Positions 1-7,230 of a stretch of DNA of 33,320 nt are shown here, piece by piece. The DNA lies in the IMG/VR virus record IMGVR_UViG_3300025889_000499, positions 1 to 33,320 of that record. One strand, given 5' to 3'. The notes under the pieces were generated by a model that worked only from the letters and a program-made list of their open reading frames with translations, had not been told where the DNA came from and did not search any database. A program made the translations under genes and the position numbers. This DNA comes from a virus. Position 1 is the stretch's first letter, and every line of letters starts with the position of its first letter.

Positions 1-127
1 ATATATGGGGTGCGCAGGTAGTAAAAGGCGACCAACCAAAAGACTATCTAAAAACAACAGACAGATTAGACATACCAAGAATAGATTACACAAACGGAGA
101 GCCGAGTATCTTGCTTGAACCAAGCAG
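1..127 (+). repeat. exact 127-bp direct repeat, copy 1
   Basis: Identical to 32564-32690, coding for the same fibre linker in the same frame. Base 128 is the first difference (A versus G). What precedes base 1 is outside the window. Confidence 0.95.
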
Positions 128-1172
128 AACAAATCTTATCACATACTCCTTAGACTTTAAAAACAGGTGGACTTTAGGTAGCAATACTACTGTTACTGAG
201 AATTATGCTATAAGCCCTGAGGGTATACAAAACGCTTCAAGAATACAAACACCATCAGGAGCAGGTAGTTTTGCAAGTTTAGCAGCACCAATGTCAAGTG
301 GTACAGCATACGCTTTTAGTATTTATATAAAAAACAATGGGGGAGAAAGTTTAAATATTGGTGTAGGCTCAAGCGCAGCATCAGGAGTAGATGGAGCTGA
401 AACTATTGTAATACCTACAAACGAATGGGTAAGATATGAAGTTTTATTTACAGCAGATGCAAACTCAAACTATGTAGCTATAGACAACAGGAGTAATACA
501 AAAGCCTTAGATTGTTTAATATATGGCGCACAAGTTGAAGCAGGAAGCTATGCAACATCTCTAATACACACTTCAGGAAGTGCAGTTACTCGTAGTGCAG
601 ATGCAGCTACTAATGCAGGAAACAACGACTTAATAAACTCTACAGAGGGAGTTTTATATTGTGAGATAGCTGCACTTGCAGATGATAATGCAGTTGACAA
701 AAGAATATCAATTTCAGATGGCACAAATTCAAATAGAGTTTTAATTAACATAGGAAATGGTATAAGCAATATATATACTTATTATTATGCTGTTTCAGGA
801 AGTAACCAAGTTAATAGAAATATAACTGTTACAGATATTACAGAATATCACAAGTTAGCTGTAACTTGGAAAGCTAATGAGTTTAAGATTTATTTAGATG
901 GTAGCTTAAATTATACTGATACAAGTGGTAGTGTAAACCCTGCAGGAACATTTACACAAGTACAATTTACTGATGGTAATGGTAGTGGTAACCCTTTTGT
1001 AGGAAAAGTAAAAGCTTTAGCAGTATTTAAAGAAGCTCTTACTGATGAAGAATTAGCTTGTTTAACAAGCCCTAATAACAACGAAATATTTTTAAATTAT
1101 TATAATAGAATGCAATATGTCAATGCAACAACAGAAGCAATGGGCTGCGCACAAAAAACTTATACAATATAA
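1..1172 (+). CDS. tail fibre / adhesin with LamG-like domain (5' end missing)
   Basis: The reading frame is open from base 3 at the window edge to TAA at 1172, about 389 codons, so the true start lies outside. A TTG at 111 sits inside the conserved LLEPSRTN motif and is not the start. Order of modules: end of a beta-rich module (IWGAQVVKGDQ), the linker PRIDYTNG...LLEPSRTN typical of phage tail-fibre proteins, a second beta-sandwich carbohydrate-binding-like module (about codons 45-175), a second linker (GAQVEAGSYATSLIHTSGS), then a LamG/concanavalin-like domain with HKLAVTWKANEFKIYLDG and a closing FKEALTDEELACLTS. It probably binds host surface glycans. It heads a run of related genes, and the DNA at its start recurs near the other window end. 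Confidence 0.8.
   Translation, partial: IWGAQVVKGDQPKDYLKTTDRLDIPRIDYTNGEPSILLEPSRTNLITYSLDFKNRWTLGSNTTVTENYAISPEGIQNASRIQTPSGAGSFASLAAPMSSGTAYAFSIYIKNNGGESLNIGVGSSAASGVDGAETIVIPTNEWVRYEVLFTADANSNYVAIDNRSNTKALDCLIYGAQVEAGSYATSLIHTSGSAVTRSADAATNAGNNDLINSTEGVLYCEIAALADDNAVDKRISISDGTNSNRVLINIGNGISNIYTYYYAVSGSNQVNRNITVTDITEYHKLAVTWKANEFKIYLDGSLNYTDTSGSVNPAGTFTQVQFTDGNGSGNPFVGKVKALAVFKEALTDEELACLTSPNNNEIFLNYYNRMQYVNATTEAMGCAQKTYTI
525..659 (+). repeat. near-identical 135-bp repeat, copy 1
   Basis: Matches 33085-33219 with four mismatches; the first 83 bases are identical. Encodes the GAQVEAGSYATSLIHTSGS linker and the start of the LamG-like domain. Confidence 0.93.
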
Positions 1173-1174
1173 TT

Positions 1175-2416
1175 ATGGCAACACCAAATTTAGCATTAAT
1201 ACCCTCAGCATATAAAGCAAGACAAGTTTATTCTGTTTTACCTAACAATGGGGTAGGAGATTTTACTTTTGTACGTTCTGGTAACGCAACTAGAATCAAT
1301 AAAGATGGCTTAATAGAAACTGTAGGTAACCACGTACCTAGATTAAACTATGATTTATATCAAGGCAAACCAAAACAATGCCCTAGCTTACTTTTAGAGC
1401 CGAGTAGGACAAATTCAATTCCTTATAGTGAAGATTTTAGTAATGCTGCTTGGCTAAAATCAAATTCAACTATAACAAGTAACAGTATAATCTCTCCAGA
1501 CGGAACTTTAAACGCAGATGAATTACAAGTTACAAGTTCAGGTGGTAATATTTATGATAATATAGGTGGTAGTGGAGATGGAGTTTTTAGTGTATTTGCA
1601 AAATACAAAGATGTTCAATATATAAGATTACGTTCAACGGGTTCTTATGCTTTTTTTGATATAAAAAATGGAGTTTTAGGAAGTACAATAAACACTATTG
1701 ATACAAAAATAGAGAAATACCCAAATGGGTGGTATAAATGTTCTGTTATAGGAAATAATACAAATTCTTTGGTTCAAATTTTTGTTAGTAGTGATGGTGC
1801 TAATGTGGGATTAGGAAATGTTTATTTATGGGGTGCTGATTTTCAAAATGGTTCATACCCTACATCATACATACCCACTTCAGGTTCAACAGAAATAAGA
1901 AATGCAGAAGAATGTAACGGCGCAGGAAACTCAGGTACGTTTAATGATAGTGAAGGTGTTTTGTTTGCAGAGATAAATGCTTTGGCTGATGATGGTACAA
2001 ATAGATTTATATCTTTAACAGATGGCAGTAATGATAATAGAGTTTTATTTGGGTATAGAGCAGTTTCAAATCAAGTATTTGCAAGGATTGAGGGTAATAA
2101 TTCAGCATCAGTTGATTTAACTAATGTTGTTAATGATACTAAAATAGTTATCAAATTAGCTATTTACTACGATAGTTATTTTAATTACAAAATGTATCTT
2201 AATGGGTTTTTAGTTGATAATGCAATAGGCACAGATAGCATTATAGGACTTGATAGATTTGATTTTACAAACGCAACTGGAACAGAAAATTTCTACGGAA
2301 AAACCAAACAAATACAATACTTTGGTACAGCATTAACAGATAGCCAACTAGAATATTTAACATCATACAGAAGTTTTGGCGATATGGTGGAATCACAAAA
2401 TTATATAATACAATAA
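1175..2416 (+). CDS. tail fibre / adhesin paralogue with LamG-like domain
   Basis: 413 residues, starting two bases after the previous stop with no Shine-Dalgarno motif. The N-terminus carries the phage fibre signature FTFVRSGNATRINKDGLIE (about residues 30-48) followed by PRLNYDLYQG and LLLEPSRTN. A beta-rich module follows (GWYKCSV near the middle, then YLWGADFQNGSYPTSYIPTSGS), and the C-terminal third is a LamG-like domain with EINALADDGTNRFISLTDG and YKMYLNGFLVD, ending in FGTALTDSQLEYLTSY. The architecture matches the genes on both sides, but nucleotide similarity is low, so these are old paralogues. Likely role: receptor recognition, alone or as a mixed fibre. Confidence 0.8.
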   Translation: MATPNLALIPSAYKARQVYSVLPNNGVGDFTFVRSGNATRINKDGLIETVGNHVPRLNYDLYQGKPKQCPSLLLEPSRTNSIPYSEDFSNAAWLKSNSTITSNSIISPDGTLNADELQVTSSGGNIYDNIGGSGDGVFSVFAKYKDVQYIRLRSTGSYAFFDIKNGVLGSTINTIDTKIEKYPNGWYKCSVIGNNTNSLVQIFVSSDGANVGLGNVYLWGADFQNGSYPTSYIPTSGSTEIRNAEECNGAGNSGTFNDSEGVLFAEINALADDGTNRFISLTDGSNDNRVLFGYRAVSNQVFARIEGNNSASVDLTNVVNDTKIVIKLAIYYDSYFNYKMYLNGFLVDNAIGTDSIIGLDRFDFTNATGTENFYGKTKQIQYFGTALTDSQLEYLTSYRSFGDMVESQNYIIQ

Positions 2417-2419
2417 ATT

Positions 2420-3628
2420 ATGGCAAATACATTAAAATTTGGTAATGGACAATGGGCAACTCAAGAGGGTTTGGCTTTAGCTTATAATGATGAAAACGAC
2501 AACTATAAGCCTTTGCCTTTCACATTCGATAGAGCAAGTACAGCTACAAGAGTAAACAAACAAGGTTTAATTGAAACTGTAGCATCTGGTTTACCTAGAA
2601 TAGATTATTTAAATAATACTAATGGTGCTTTGTTGTTAGAACCAGCTTCTACCAACTTAATAATTGAATCTAATCAATTTAACACAAGTTGGTCAACTAA
2701 TGCAGTTACGTTACAAGACAATCAAAGTGGTGTTAGTGGTGGATTAAATGCTTGGAAAATTACTGAAGATACATCTACATCGCAACATTTTGTACAATTA
2801 GCAAGTAGTTTAACAGCAGCTACAGAACAAACAGTTACCATATATGCAAAGGCAGCAGAAAGAAATTATTTAATGTTAAATCAAGGTGGTGTATTTAGAA
2901 CTTATTATGATTTAGTCAACGGAACTGTTGTTAGCTCAGGAACAGGGGTTACAGCTTCTATGGAATCAATGCCTAATGGATGGTGGAGATGTATATATAC
3001 AGCAACAATGACATATACTTCATTAAGAGTTTGCGTAAATGACGATGGTTCAAGTAACTCATATACAGGAGATGGAGTTTCTGGAATATATATACAATAT
3101 TGTCAAAATGAAACCTTATCCTACCCTACATCTTACATACCAACACAAGGTAGTGCAGTAACGAGGTTGGCTGATAGTTGTAGTCAAACTCCTCCAGATG
3201 GTGTTATAGGACAAACAGAGGGGACTATGTTTTTAGATTTTAATATTGATGATATATCTTCACAAACACAAGACCCAGTTTTAATATATTTGAAAAACAG
3301 TAGCGGTATAACGACATATTTTGAAATGTTTGATAATGGTGATTTTGTAGCAGTACATCTAAATTCTGGTTCAATAACACTAACTAAAAATGGTTTAATT
3401 GATGGAAGGCATAAAGCTGCATTTGCTTACAAAGACAATGATTTCGCATTCTATGTTGATGGAATTTTAGCGGGTACAAACACAAGTTTTACTGTTGCAT
3501 CTTCTCAAACAGAAGTAGGACTGCAATATACATCAACTTTTTATACCGGAAAGCAATCAGTAAACGAAGCAAAACTTTACAACACAAGATTATCAAATAG
3601 CGAATTAGCAGCATTAACACAAGTGTAA
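2420..3628 (+). CDS. tail fibre / adhesin paralogue with LamG-like domain
   Basis: 402 residues, third of the tandem fibre genes. It begins with a short specific N-terminus (MANTLKFGNGQWATQEGLAL), then the shared FTFDRASTATRVNKQGLIE and PRIDYLNN...LLLEPASTN motifs, a carbohydrate-binding-like beta module with MPNGWWRCIYTATMTY, the linker SYPTSYIPTQGSAVTRLAD, and a C-terminal LamG-like domain (HKAAFAYKDNDFAFYVDG, ending LYNTRLSNSELAALTQ). The different N-terminus suggests a different attachment point on the virion. Function is inferred from architecture; no catalytic residues for glycan cleavage are evident. Confidence 0.78.
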   Translation: MANTLKFGNGQWATQEGLALAYNDENDNYKPLPFTFDRASTATRVNKQGLIETVASGLPRIDYLNNTNGALLLEPASTNLIIESNQFNTSWSTNAVTLQDNQSGVSGGLNAWKITEDTSTSQHFVQLASSLTAATEQTVTIYAKAAERNYLMLNQGGVFRTYYDLVNGTVVSSGTGVTASMESMPNGWWRCIYTATMTYTSLRVCVNDDGSSNSYTGDGVSGIYIQYCQNETLSYPTSYIPTQGSAVTRLADSCSQTPPDGVIGQTEGTMFLDFNIDDISSQTQDPVLIYLKNSSGITTYFEMFDNGDFVAVHLNSGSITLTKNGLIDGRHKAAFAYKDNDFAFYVDGILAGTNTSFTVASSQTEVGLQYTSTFYTGKQSVNEAKLYNTRLSNSELAALTQV

Positions 3629-3698
3629 CAAATACACCTGTAATAAAAACAAGAGTAAATAATATAATCACGAATAGTTATAACTAAAAGTAAATAAA

Positions 3699-4112
3699 AT
3701 GAAAAATATCTTTAAAAAATACGAATTTGATTCACAAGACCAAGCGGAAACAAGAATAGCTGCTTTACCAAGTGTACAAGATGATGAGGGTAATAATGTT
3801 CCTTCGCATAAACATACGGTTGTTAAATTAGGTTATATATGGACTGTTCCACCTGTTTACGATGAAGACGGTAATATAGAAACTGAGGGTGAGCAATCAA
3901 GCAAATACTCTGTTGATGTATTATGGAATGCAGCTGAACTTACACAAGTAGATGAAGAAGCTGTTTTAGATGATGAGGGTATGGTTGTAACACCAGCAGT
4001 AACATCAATTAGTTATCCTTACGGTTGGTTATCAAAAGAAATAGAAGTAGAGGGCAATGGTGTACATACTTTTGCTGGTTGGTCGTTTAACACTGCAGCA
4101 GAAGTAGAATAA
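3699..4112 (+). CDS. conserved phage protein, probably virion-associated
   Basis: 137 residues, acidic, no signal peptide or membrane segment. Many Asp/Glu-rich turns (DEDGNIETEGE, VDEEAVLDDEG) alternate with beta-type segments. It follows the fibre genes after a 70-base gap containing no other feature, and its last base overlaps the next start (TAATG). I do not recognise a domain. Position between fibre genes and lysis genes suggests an accessory structural or fibre-assembly role, but this is only context. Confidence 0.6.
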   Translation: MKNIFKKYEFDSQDQAETRIAALPSVQDDEGNNVPSHKHTVVKLGYIWTVPPVYDEDGNIETEGEQSSKYSVDVLWNAAELTQVDEEAVLDDEGMVVTPAVTSISYPYGWLSKEIEVEGNGVHTFAGWSFNTAAEVE

Positions 4113-4246
4113 TGCCTTTACCAAAACCAAAAAAAGGGGAAAAACAAAGTGAGTTTATGACGCGTTGTTTAAACAAGGCTTTAACTGAATTTCCTAAAGA
4201 TCAAGCCATGGCAGTTTGCTATGATATATACAGAAAAGAAAAATGA
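4112..4246 (+). CDS. small conserved phage protein (44 aa)
   Basis: Starts at the TAATG overlap with the previous gene and ends in an ATGA overlap with the next. The product begins with a Pro/Lys-rich stretch (MPLPKPKKGEKQ), then FMTRCLNKALTEFPKDQAMA and VCYDIYRK. The pattern F-M-x-R-C ... F-P-x-x-Q-A ... V-C-Y is one I recognise from short phage proteins and from tails of larger head proteins; its function is not known to me. The two cysteines might bind metal. Confidence 0.6.
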   Translation: MPLPKPKKGEKQSEFMTRCLNKALTEFPKDQAMAVCYDIYRKEK

Positions 4247-4521
4247 AAAAGATAAGCGAACAAACAGAAATTACTTTAGATATTAAAACAATATCAACAA
4301 TTATAGGTTTTGCTGTTGCTTTGGCAAGTATGTATTTTGCATTAAAATCAGATATTGCTACAGCTATGGAAAAACCAGACCCTGTAATTAGCAGACAAGA
4401 ATACGATTTAAAAGACAACGCTATAAGGGGCGAAATAAAAACCAATAGGGATTTAATAGAAAAAAACTTTGAGAAGTTAGAAACCATTGAGCAAAGGTTG
4501 TACGAAATAAAAAACCAATGA
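4243..4521 (+). CDS. membrane protein with coiled coil, lysis cassette
   Basis: 92 residues. One membrane segment at about residues 16-35 (ISTIIGFAVALASMYFAL) follows a short cytoplasmic N-terminus. The rest is a charged helix likely to form a coiled coil (RDLIEKNFEKLETIEQRLYEI). This layout fits an inner-membrane spanin-like or holin-accessory protein. It overlaps both neighbours by four bases, so it is co-translated with the exported protein that follows and the endolysin downstream. No lipobox is present. Confidence 0.6.
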   Translation: MKKISEQTEITLDIKTISTIIGFAVALASMYFALKSDIATAMEKPDPVISRQEYDLKDNAIRGEIKTNRDLIEKNFEKLETIEQRLYEIKNQ

Positions 4522-4835
4522 GATTAATTTTATTCATATTACTATTTTTAGTACCGGTAAAAGCAGATACAGACGCAAAAGTAATTAAGGTATTACAAAT
4601 AAATAGTAAATGGAACAGAGCTAATAACGTTGATTTATCTAAGTTAAAAAATTGTAAAGTAGATTTTGGTTGGTATGAAGACCAATCACCTGAAGCTAGG
4701 TCAGTAATTAAAAAAGTTCCTGTAATAATACTTTACAGCAATAAAAAACCAATCCATAAATGGGAAGCTGATATAACTTTTAAATTAAACGTAGCTATAG
4801 AAGAAGTACAACAAAAAGTAAATAATTTAAAATAA
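4518..4835 (+). CDS. exported thioredoxin-like protein
   Basis: 105 residues. Residues 1-16 form a signal peptide (MRLILFILLFLVPVKA, probable cleavage after VKA). The mature part resembles a small thioredoxin fold: a first strand (VIKVLQINSKWNRAN), a second strand (KVDFGWYEDQ) and the segment KKVPVIILYSNKKPIHKWEA, where the Pro after Val sits where thioredoxins have the cis-proline. The CxxC redox pair is absent; the single Cys is in KLKNCKVDF. A redox role is therefore doubtful, and binding or chaperone activity in the periplasm is possible. It lies inside the lysis cassette. The fold call is from pattern only. Confidence 0.5.
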   Translation: MRLILFILLFLVPVKADTDAKVIKVLQINSKWNRANNVDLSKLKNCKVDFGWYEDQSPEARSVIKKVPVIILYSNKKPIHKWEADITFKLNVAIEEVQQKVNNLK

Positions 4836-4837
4836 AT

Positions 4838-4963
4838 ATGGAATTTATAAAACACTTACTAGGAACATGTGGCGAGCACCACTTAAACCTACAAACAGTT
4901 ATATTTTTAATTATATTAATAAAAATTTGCTATGACAAAAAATTTTTCAAAAAAAGAATTTAA
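4838..4963 (+). CDS. small single-span membrane protein (possible holin accessory)
   Basis: 41 residues: MEFIKHLLGTCGEHHLNLQT, then a hydrophobic span (VIFLIILIKICY) and a basic tail (KKFFKKRI). The gene runs 32 bases into the endolysin gene, consistent with translational coupling. The segment CGEHHLNLQT upstream of the membrane span looks conserved among phage lysis-region proteins I have seen. A pinholin-type or antiholin role is possible but not shown. Confidence 0.5.
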   Translation: MEFIKHLLGTCGEHHLNLQTVIFLIILIKICYDKKFFKKRI

Positions 4964-5303
4964 TTGTAAATGTGGTTGTCAAATGCCCGATGATGTTTTA
5001 GCTAACATTACTAAAGTAGCTAACCAATTACAATACCTAAGAGATTACTTAAACAAACCAATAAAAATAAATAGCGGTTACCGTTGCCCAGAACATAATT
5101 TAAAAATTGGTGGAGTAACTAACAGCCAACATCAATTTGGTAAAGCTGCTGATATTGTTGTAAAAGCATTACCTACAAATATAGTGCATCAATACATAGA
5201 TGACTTTATTAGCAATGGCGAAATGTTACAGGGTGGCTTAGGTTTGTACGATACATTTGTACACTACGATATAAGGGGTAAAAAAGCACGATGGAAATCA
5301 TAA
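4932..5303 (+). CDS. endolysin, M15 family zinc peptidase
   Basis: 123 residues, single domain of the peptidase M15A (D-Ala-D-Ala carboxypeptidase / L-Ala-D-Glu endopeptidase) type. Conserved features: SGYRCPEHN near residues 48-56, the zinc ligands His67 and Asp74 in the stretch SQHQFGKAADI, and His111 in FVHYDIRG. The N-terminal FNCKCGC is also common in this family. It should cleave peptide bonds in host peptidoglycan during lysis. There is no signal peptide, so release probably depends on the holin encoded downstream. Confidence 0.88.
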   Translation: MTKNFSKKEFNCKCGCQMPDDVLANITKVANQLQYLRDYLNKPIKINSGYRCPEHNLKIGGVTNSQHQFGKAADIVVKALPTNIVHQYIDDFISNGEMLQGGLGLYDTFVHYDIRGKKARWKS

Positions 5304-5440
5304 TAATAGACCGTAGCCGTATTGGTATTTTATTAGGCTTTAGTTATTTACCACCAGATGAAGAAAACAACTTTACTGAACTAAATATATATTTATTAAT
5401 AATTTGTATAAGTTTTATTTGGCATGAAAAAGAAATTTAA
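5291..5440 (+). CDS. small membrane protein (49 aa), lysis region
   Basis: Starts inside the endolysin gene and ends inside the holin gene, so it is translationally linked to both. The product has a short hydrophobic start (MEIIIIDRSRIGILLGFSYL), a polar turn (PPDEENNFTE) and a membrane span (LNIYLLIICISFIW). Such proteins recur beside M15 endolysins in Bacteroidota phages. It could be a holin partner or antiholin; nothing in the sequence decides this. Confidence 0.55.
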   Translation: MEIIIIDRSRIGILLGFSYLPPDEENNFTELNIYLLIICISFIWHEKEI

Positions 5441-5840
5441 AGATACAAAAGTTGGCCAGTTCCTTATAGGCCAAAAAGGCTTACTAAATAGCTTAGGTAA
5501 TAATTTAACTGACTCTGGCATATTAGGAGTTGTAAAGGATTTAATTATAGCCGATAAACAAATTACCCCACAAGACAAAGAACATGCCTTAAAACTACTT
5601 GAAATGGACTCTATAGAGCTAAAAGAGGTTAGTAAAAGGTGGGCTAGTGACATGACTAGCGATAGTTGGTTAAGCAAAAACGTAAGACCGTTAACCTTAA
5701 TATTTTTTAGTTTAAGTTATGTTACAGGTTGGTTTTTACAATATTCTTTACAAGATATATCTAGCGTTGTAAGTATTATTATTGCAGCTTATTTTGGTAG
5801 CAGAGGTGTAGAAAAATTTAAAAAAATAAAAAATGGCTAA
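5424..5840 (+). CDS. holin, 3TM gene-transfer-agent type
   Basis: 138 residues. An amphipathic N-terminal half is followed by the family signature RWASDMTSDSWLSKNVRPL (about 72-90), then membrane spans at about 90-106 and 110-124, ending in AAYFGSRGVEKFKK. The W-x-x-D...SDSWLS-K-x-R-P-L...YFGSRG pattern is that of the GTA_holin_3TM family. It would form the membrane lesion releasing the endolysin. It overlaps the genes on both sides, which places it in the lysis operon. Confidence 0.75.
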   Translation: MKKKFKDTKVGQFLIGQKGLLNSLGNNLTDSGILGVVKDLIIADKQITPQDKEHALKLLEMDSIELKEVSKRWASDMTSDSWLSKNVRPLTLIFFSLSYVTGWFLQYSLQDISSVVSIIIAAYFGSRGVEKFKKIKNG

Positions 5841-6219
5841 CCTAAATGATTTAATTACTTTACTAGAACTTGAAGATGCTTTTAAGCATAACTTAAAAAC
5901 CTATAATGATTACCCTGAAAGCGCAAAAAACAATGCTAAAAAAGTATTACGCTGGCGCGATAAATACGGTAAACAAGTTAAAGGAATGACGCGCATTGGC
6001 TGGACACGTGCCAACCAATTAGCTAAAGGTGAAAACATAAGCCGTAGTACAATAGCGCGTATGGCAAGTTTTAAACGCCACCAAAAAAATGCAGAAATAA
6101 GTGCAGAATATAAAAGTACCCCATGGAAAGATAAAGGTTACGTTGCTTGGCTAGGCTGGGGTGGAACTAGCGGTATTAACTGGGCAATAAAAAAACTTAA
6201 ACAAATAGACAATGGCTAG
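5833..6219 (+). CDS. conserved phage protein with WRDKYG/GMTRIGWTRANQLA domain
   Basis: 128 residues, basic, no membrane segment. After a helical start come YPESAKNNAKKVLRWRDKYG, GMTRIGWTRANQLAKGENIS, a helix with RMASFKRHQKN, and PWKDKGYVAWLGWGGTSGIN near the C-terminus. I recognise this as a domain common in phage proteins, free-standing or attached to head proteins, but know of no function. Its many Trp, Arg and Gly-rich turns suggest nucleic-acid or capsid contact. It starts inside the holin gene. Confidence 0.65.
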   Translation: MANLNDLITLLELEDAFKHNLKTYNDYPESAKNNAKKVLRWRDKYGKQVKGMTRIGWTRANQLAKGENISRSTIARMASFKRHQKNAEISAEYKSTPWKDKGYVAWLGWGGTSGINWAIKKLKQIDNG

Positions 6220-6340
6220 AAAAATACAAGTAGCAATTTACCGTAAACCAAAAAGAAAAAGTCATCCACACACTAAAAACCAATCAAGATTAAAAAGTTC
6301 AAAAGGTTACAAAAAAACTTACAAAGGTCAAGGCAGATAA
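6212..6340 (+). CDS. very basic small protein (42 aa)
   Basis: Overlaps the end of the previous gene by eight bases and is the last gene before a long AT-rich gap. The product is rich in Lys and Arg (YRKPKRKSHPHTKNQSRLKS, ending KKTYKGQGR) and almost lacks acidic residues. Small proteins with this K-S-KGYKK-x-YKGQG ending occur in related phages. The charge suggests DNA or RNA binding; no fold can be assigned. Confidence 0.6.
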   Translation: MARKIQVAIYRKPKRKSHPHTKNQSRLKSSKGYKKTYKGQGR

Positions 6341-6561
6341 ATATTGAATTATTTATATATATGTTTATATTATTATATATTAATATATTTATTTATTTAT
6401 TATATAAATTTATTATATAAAATATTATATAATATATTATATTAATTATTATATATATAAATGCGAGCGCGTAATATATAATATAAGTTATTAACATTTA
6501 GTTTATATTTTACTTTTAGTATTTTAAAATTTTTGTTATAACTTTATGTGCAACCCAATAA
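6341..6561 (+). other. extremely AT-rich intergenic region with a GC core
   Basis: About 220 bases without a plausible gene. Roughly 6341-6462 is almost pure A/T, made of overlapping TATA/ATTATATA repeats and capable of extensive self-pairing. A short GC-rich island (GCGAGCGCG) at about 6463-6471 interrupts it, and the AT-rich sequence then resumes. Near 6517-6546 a weak promoter-like arrangement (TAG, 19 bases, TAACTTTA) precedes the gene at 6562. Candidate roles are a replication origin or DNA-unwinding element, or a barrier between late and early transcription. Confidence 0.5.
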
Positions 6562-6951
6562 ATGAAAAAACCTAGCCGTAAAACTTTAATAAAAAAACTA
6601 GATACTATATTTAGTAAATACATTAGGTTACGTAAAGCTAAAAATGAATACTCACAATGCGTAACATGTGGCAAGGTAGACCACTGGACAAAATTACAAG
6701 CTGGTCATTTTATTAGTCGTAAAAATTATGCAACGCGTTGGGACGCTACTAATGTGCAAGTGCAATGCAGTGGTTGTAATGTTTTTAAATACGGCGAACA
6801 ATATAAATTTAGCTTATGGCTAGACAAAAACATAGGTACTGGAACTAGTGAAAAACTTTTATTAAAAAGCCAAAACATTGTAAAATACACAGATGACCAG
6901 TTACAACAAAAAATAGGTTATTATAAATTTTTAGTAGATAAACTGCTATAA
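6562..6951 (+). CDS. ninG: NinG/Rap-like recombination nuclease
   Basis: 129 residues, similar in length and motifs to the core of lambda NinG (Rap). A basic helical N-terminus leads to a Cys pair (Cys33/Cys36 in QCVTCGK), the HNH-like core LQAGHFISRKNYATRWD with His49, and a second Cys pair (Cys69/Cys72 in QCSGCNVFKYG). The paired cysteines should hold zinc in the treble-clef nuclease fold. NinG proteins act on branched recombination intermediates. It stands alone between the AT-rich region and a terminator. Confidence 0.82.
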   Translation: MKKPSRKTLIKKLDTIFSKYIRLRKAKNEYSQCVTCGKVDHWTKLQAGHFISRKNYATRWDATNVQVQCSGCNVFKYGEQYKFSLWLDKNIGTGTSEKLLLKSQNIVKYTDDQLQQKIGYYKFLVDKLL

Positions 6952-6974
6952 TTCTTGTTTATTTTGTTTTTATT

Positions 6975-6997
6975 AAGGGTGTTAACAGCACCCTTTT
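6975..6997 (+). terminator. rho-independent terminator after ninG-like gene
   Basis: Stem AAGGGTG / CACCCTT with a 7-base loop (TTAACAG) followed by a run of T. It lies 24 bases after the ninG-like stop and just before the promoter region of the replication operon, so it separates two transcription units. Confidence 0.75.
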
Positions 6998-7001
6998 TAA
7001 C

Positions 7002-7058
7002 TGTTAAAATTTTGTTAAACTTATATAACACTATAAGTATTGTTAGTTATTTAATTAA
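7002..7058 (+). promoter_or_regulatory. upstream region with paired TGTTAAA motif
   Basis: Two copies of TGTTAAA start 11 bases apart (7002 and 7013), one helical turn, followed by AT-rich sequence and a TTAATTAA at 7051-7058. The same arrangement occurs at 11041 and 17479. A TTG at 7012-7014 followed after 19 bases by TAAGTATT gives a weak match to the Bacteroidota promoter. It stands before the first gene of the replication operon. It could be a promoter for the phage sigma-like factor or a regulator site. Confidence 0.45.
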
Positions 7059-7074
7059 TTTTAAATAAAAAAAC

Positions 7075-7230
7075 ATGAGCAAAACACAAGAATACATTTT
7101 ATACAAAAATGGTAAAATTTACGCTAGAATAACAGACCCTTTACAAGCGCAAATAGTAGCGCACAACCAAAAGGCATCTGTTTATTTTACTTACAATAAC
7201 CATGAAACATTTATAAGTAGTTATGAGTAG
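7075..7230 (+). CDS. small hypothetical protein (51 aa)
   Basis: First gene of the replication operon, beginning 17 bases after a TTAATTAA element. The product (MSKTQEYILYKNGKIYARIT...) looks like a small beta-rich domain without cysteines, signal peptide or membrane span. It overlaps the next gene by eight bases (ATGAGTAG), which supports its reality. No function recognised; first-in-operon early genes of this size often act on the host. Confidence 0.5.
   Translation: MSKTQEYILYKNGKIYARITDPLQAQIVAHNQKASVYFTYNNHETFISSYE

Noticed and set aside
128-524. Diversity-generating retroelement as cause of fibre variation
   Set aside because: No reverse transcriptase gene or template repeat was seen, and the two versions differ as whole cassettes, not at scattered adenine positions.
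111-1172. Apparent complete CDS starting at TTG 111
   Set aside because: The same frame is open back to base 3 and the TTG lies within the conserved LLEPSRTN motif, so this is an internal codon of a truncated gene.
6341-6561. CRISPR array or tRNA in the AT-rich gap
   Set aside because: No evenly spaced repeats with unique spacers and no cloverleaf or CCA-bearing stem could be found; the region is low-complexity A/T.
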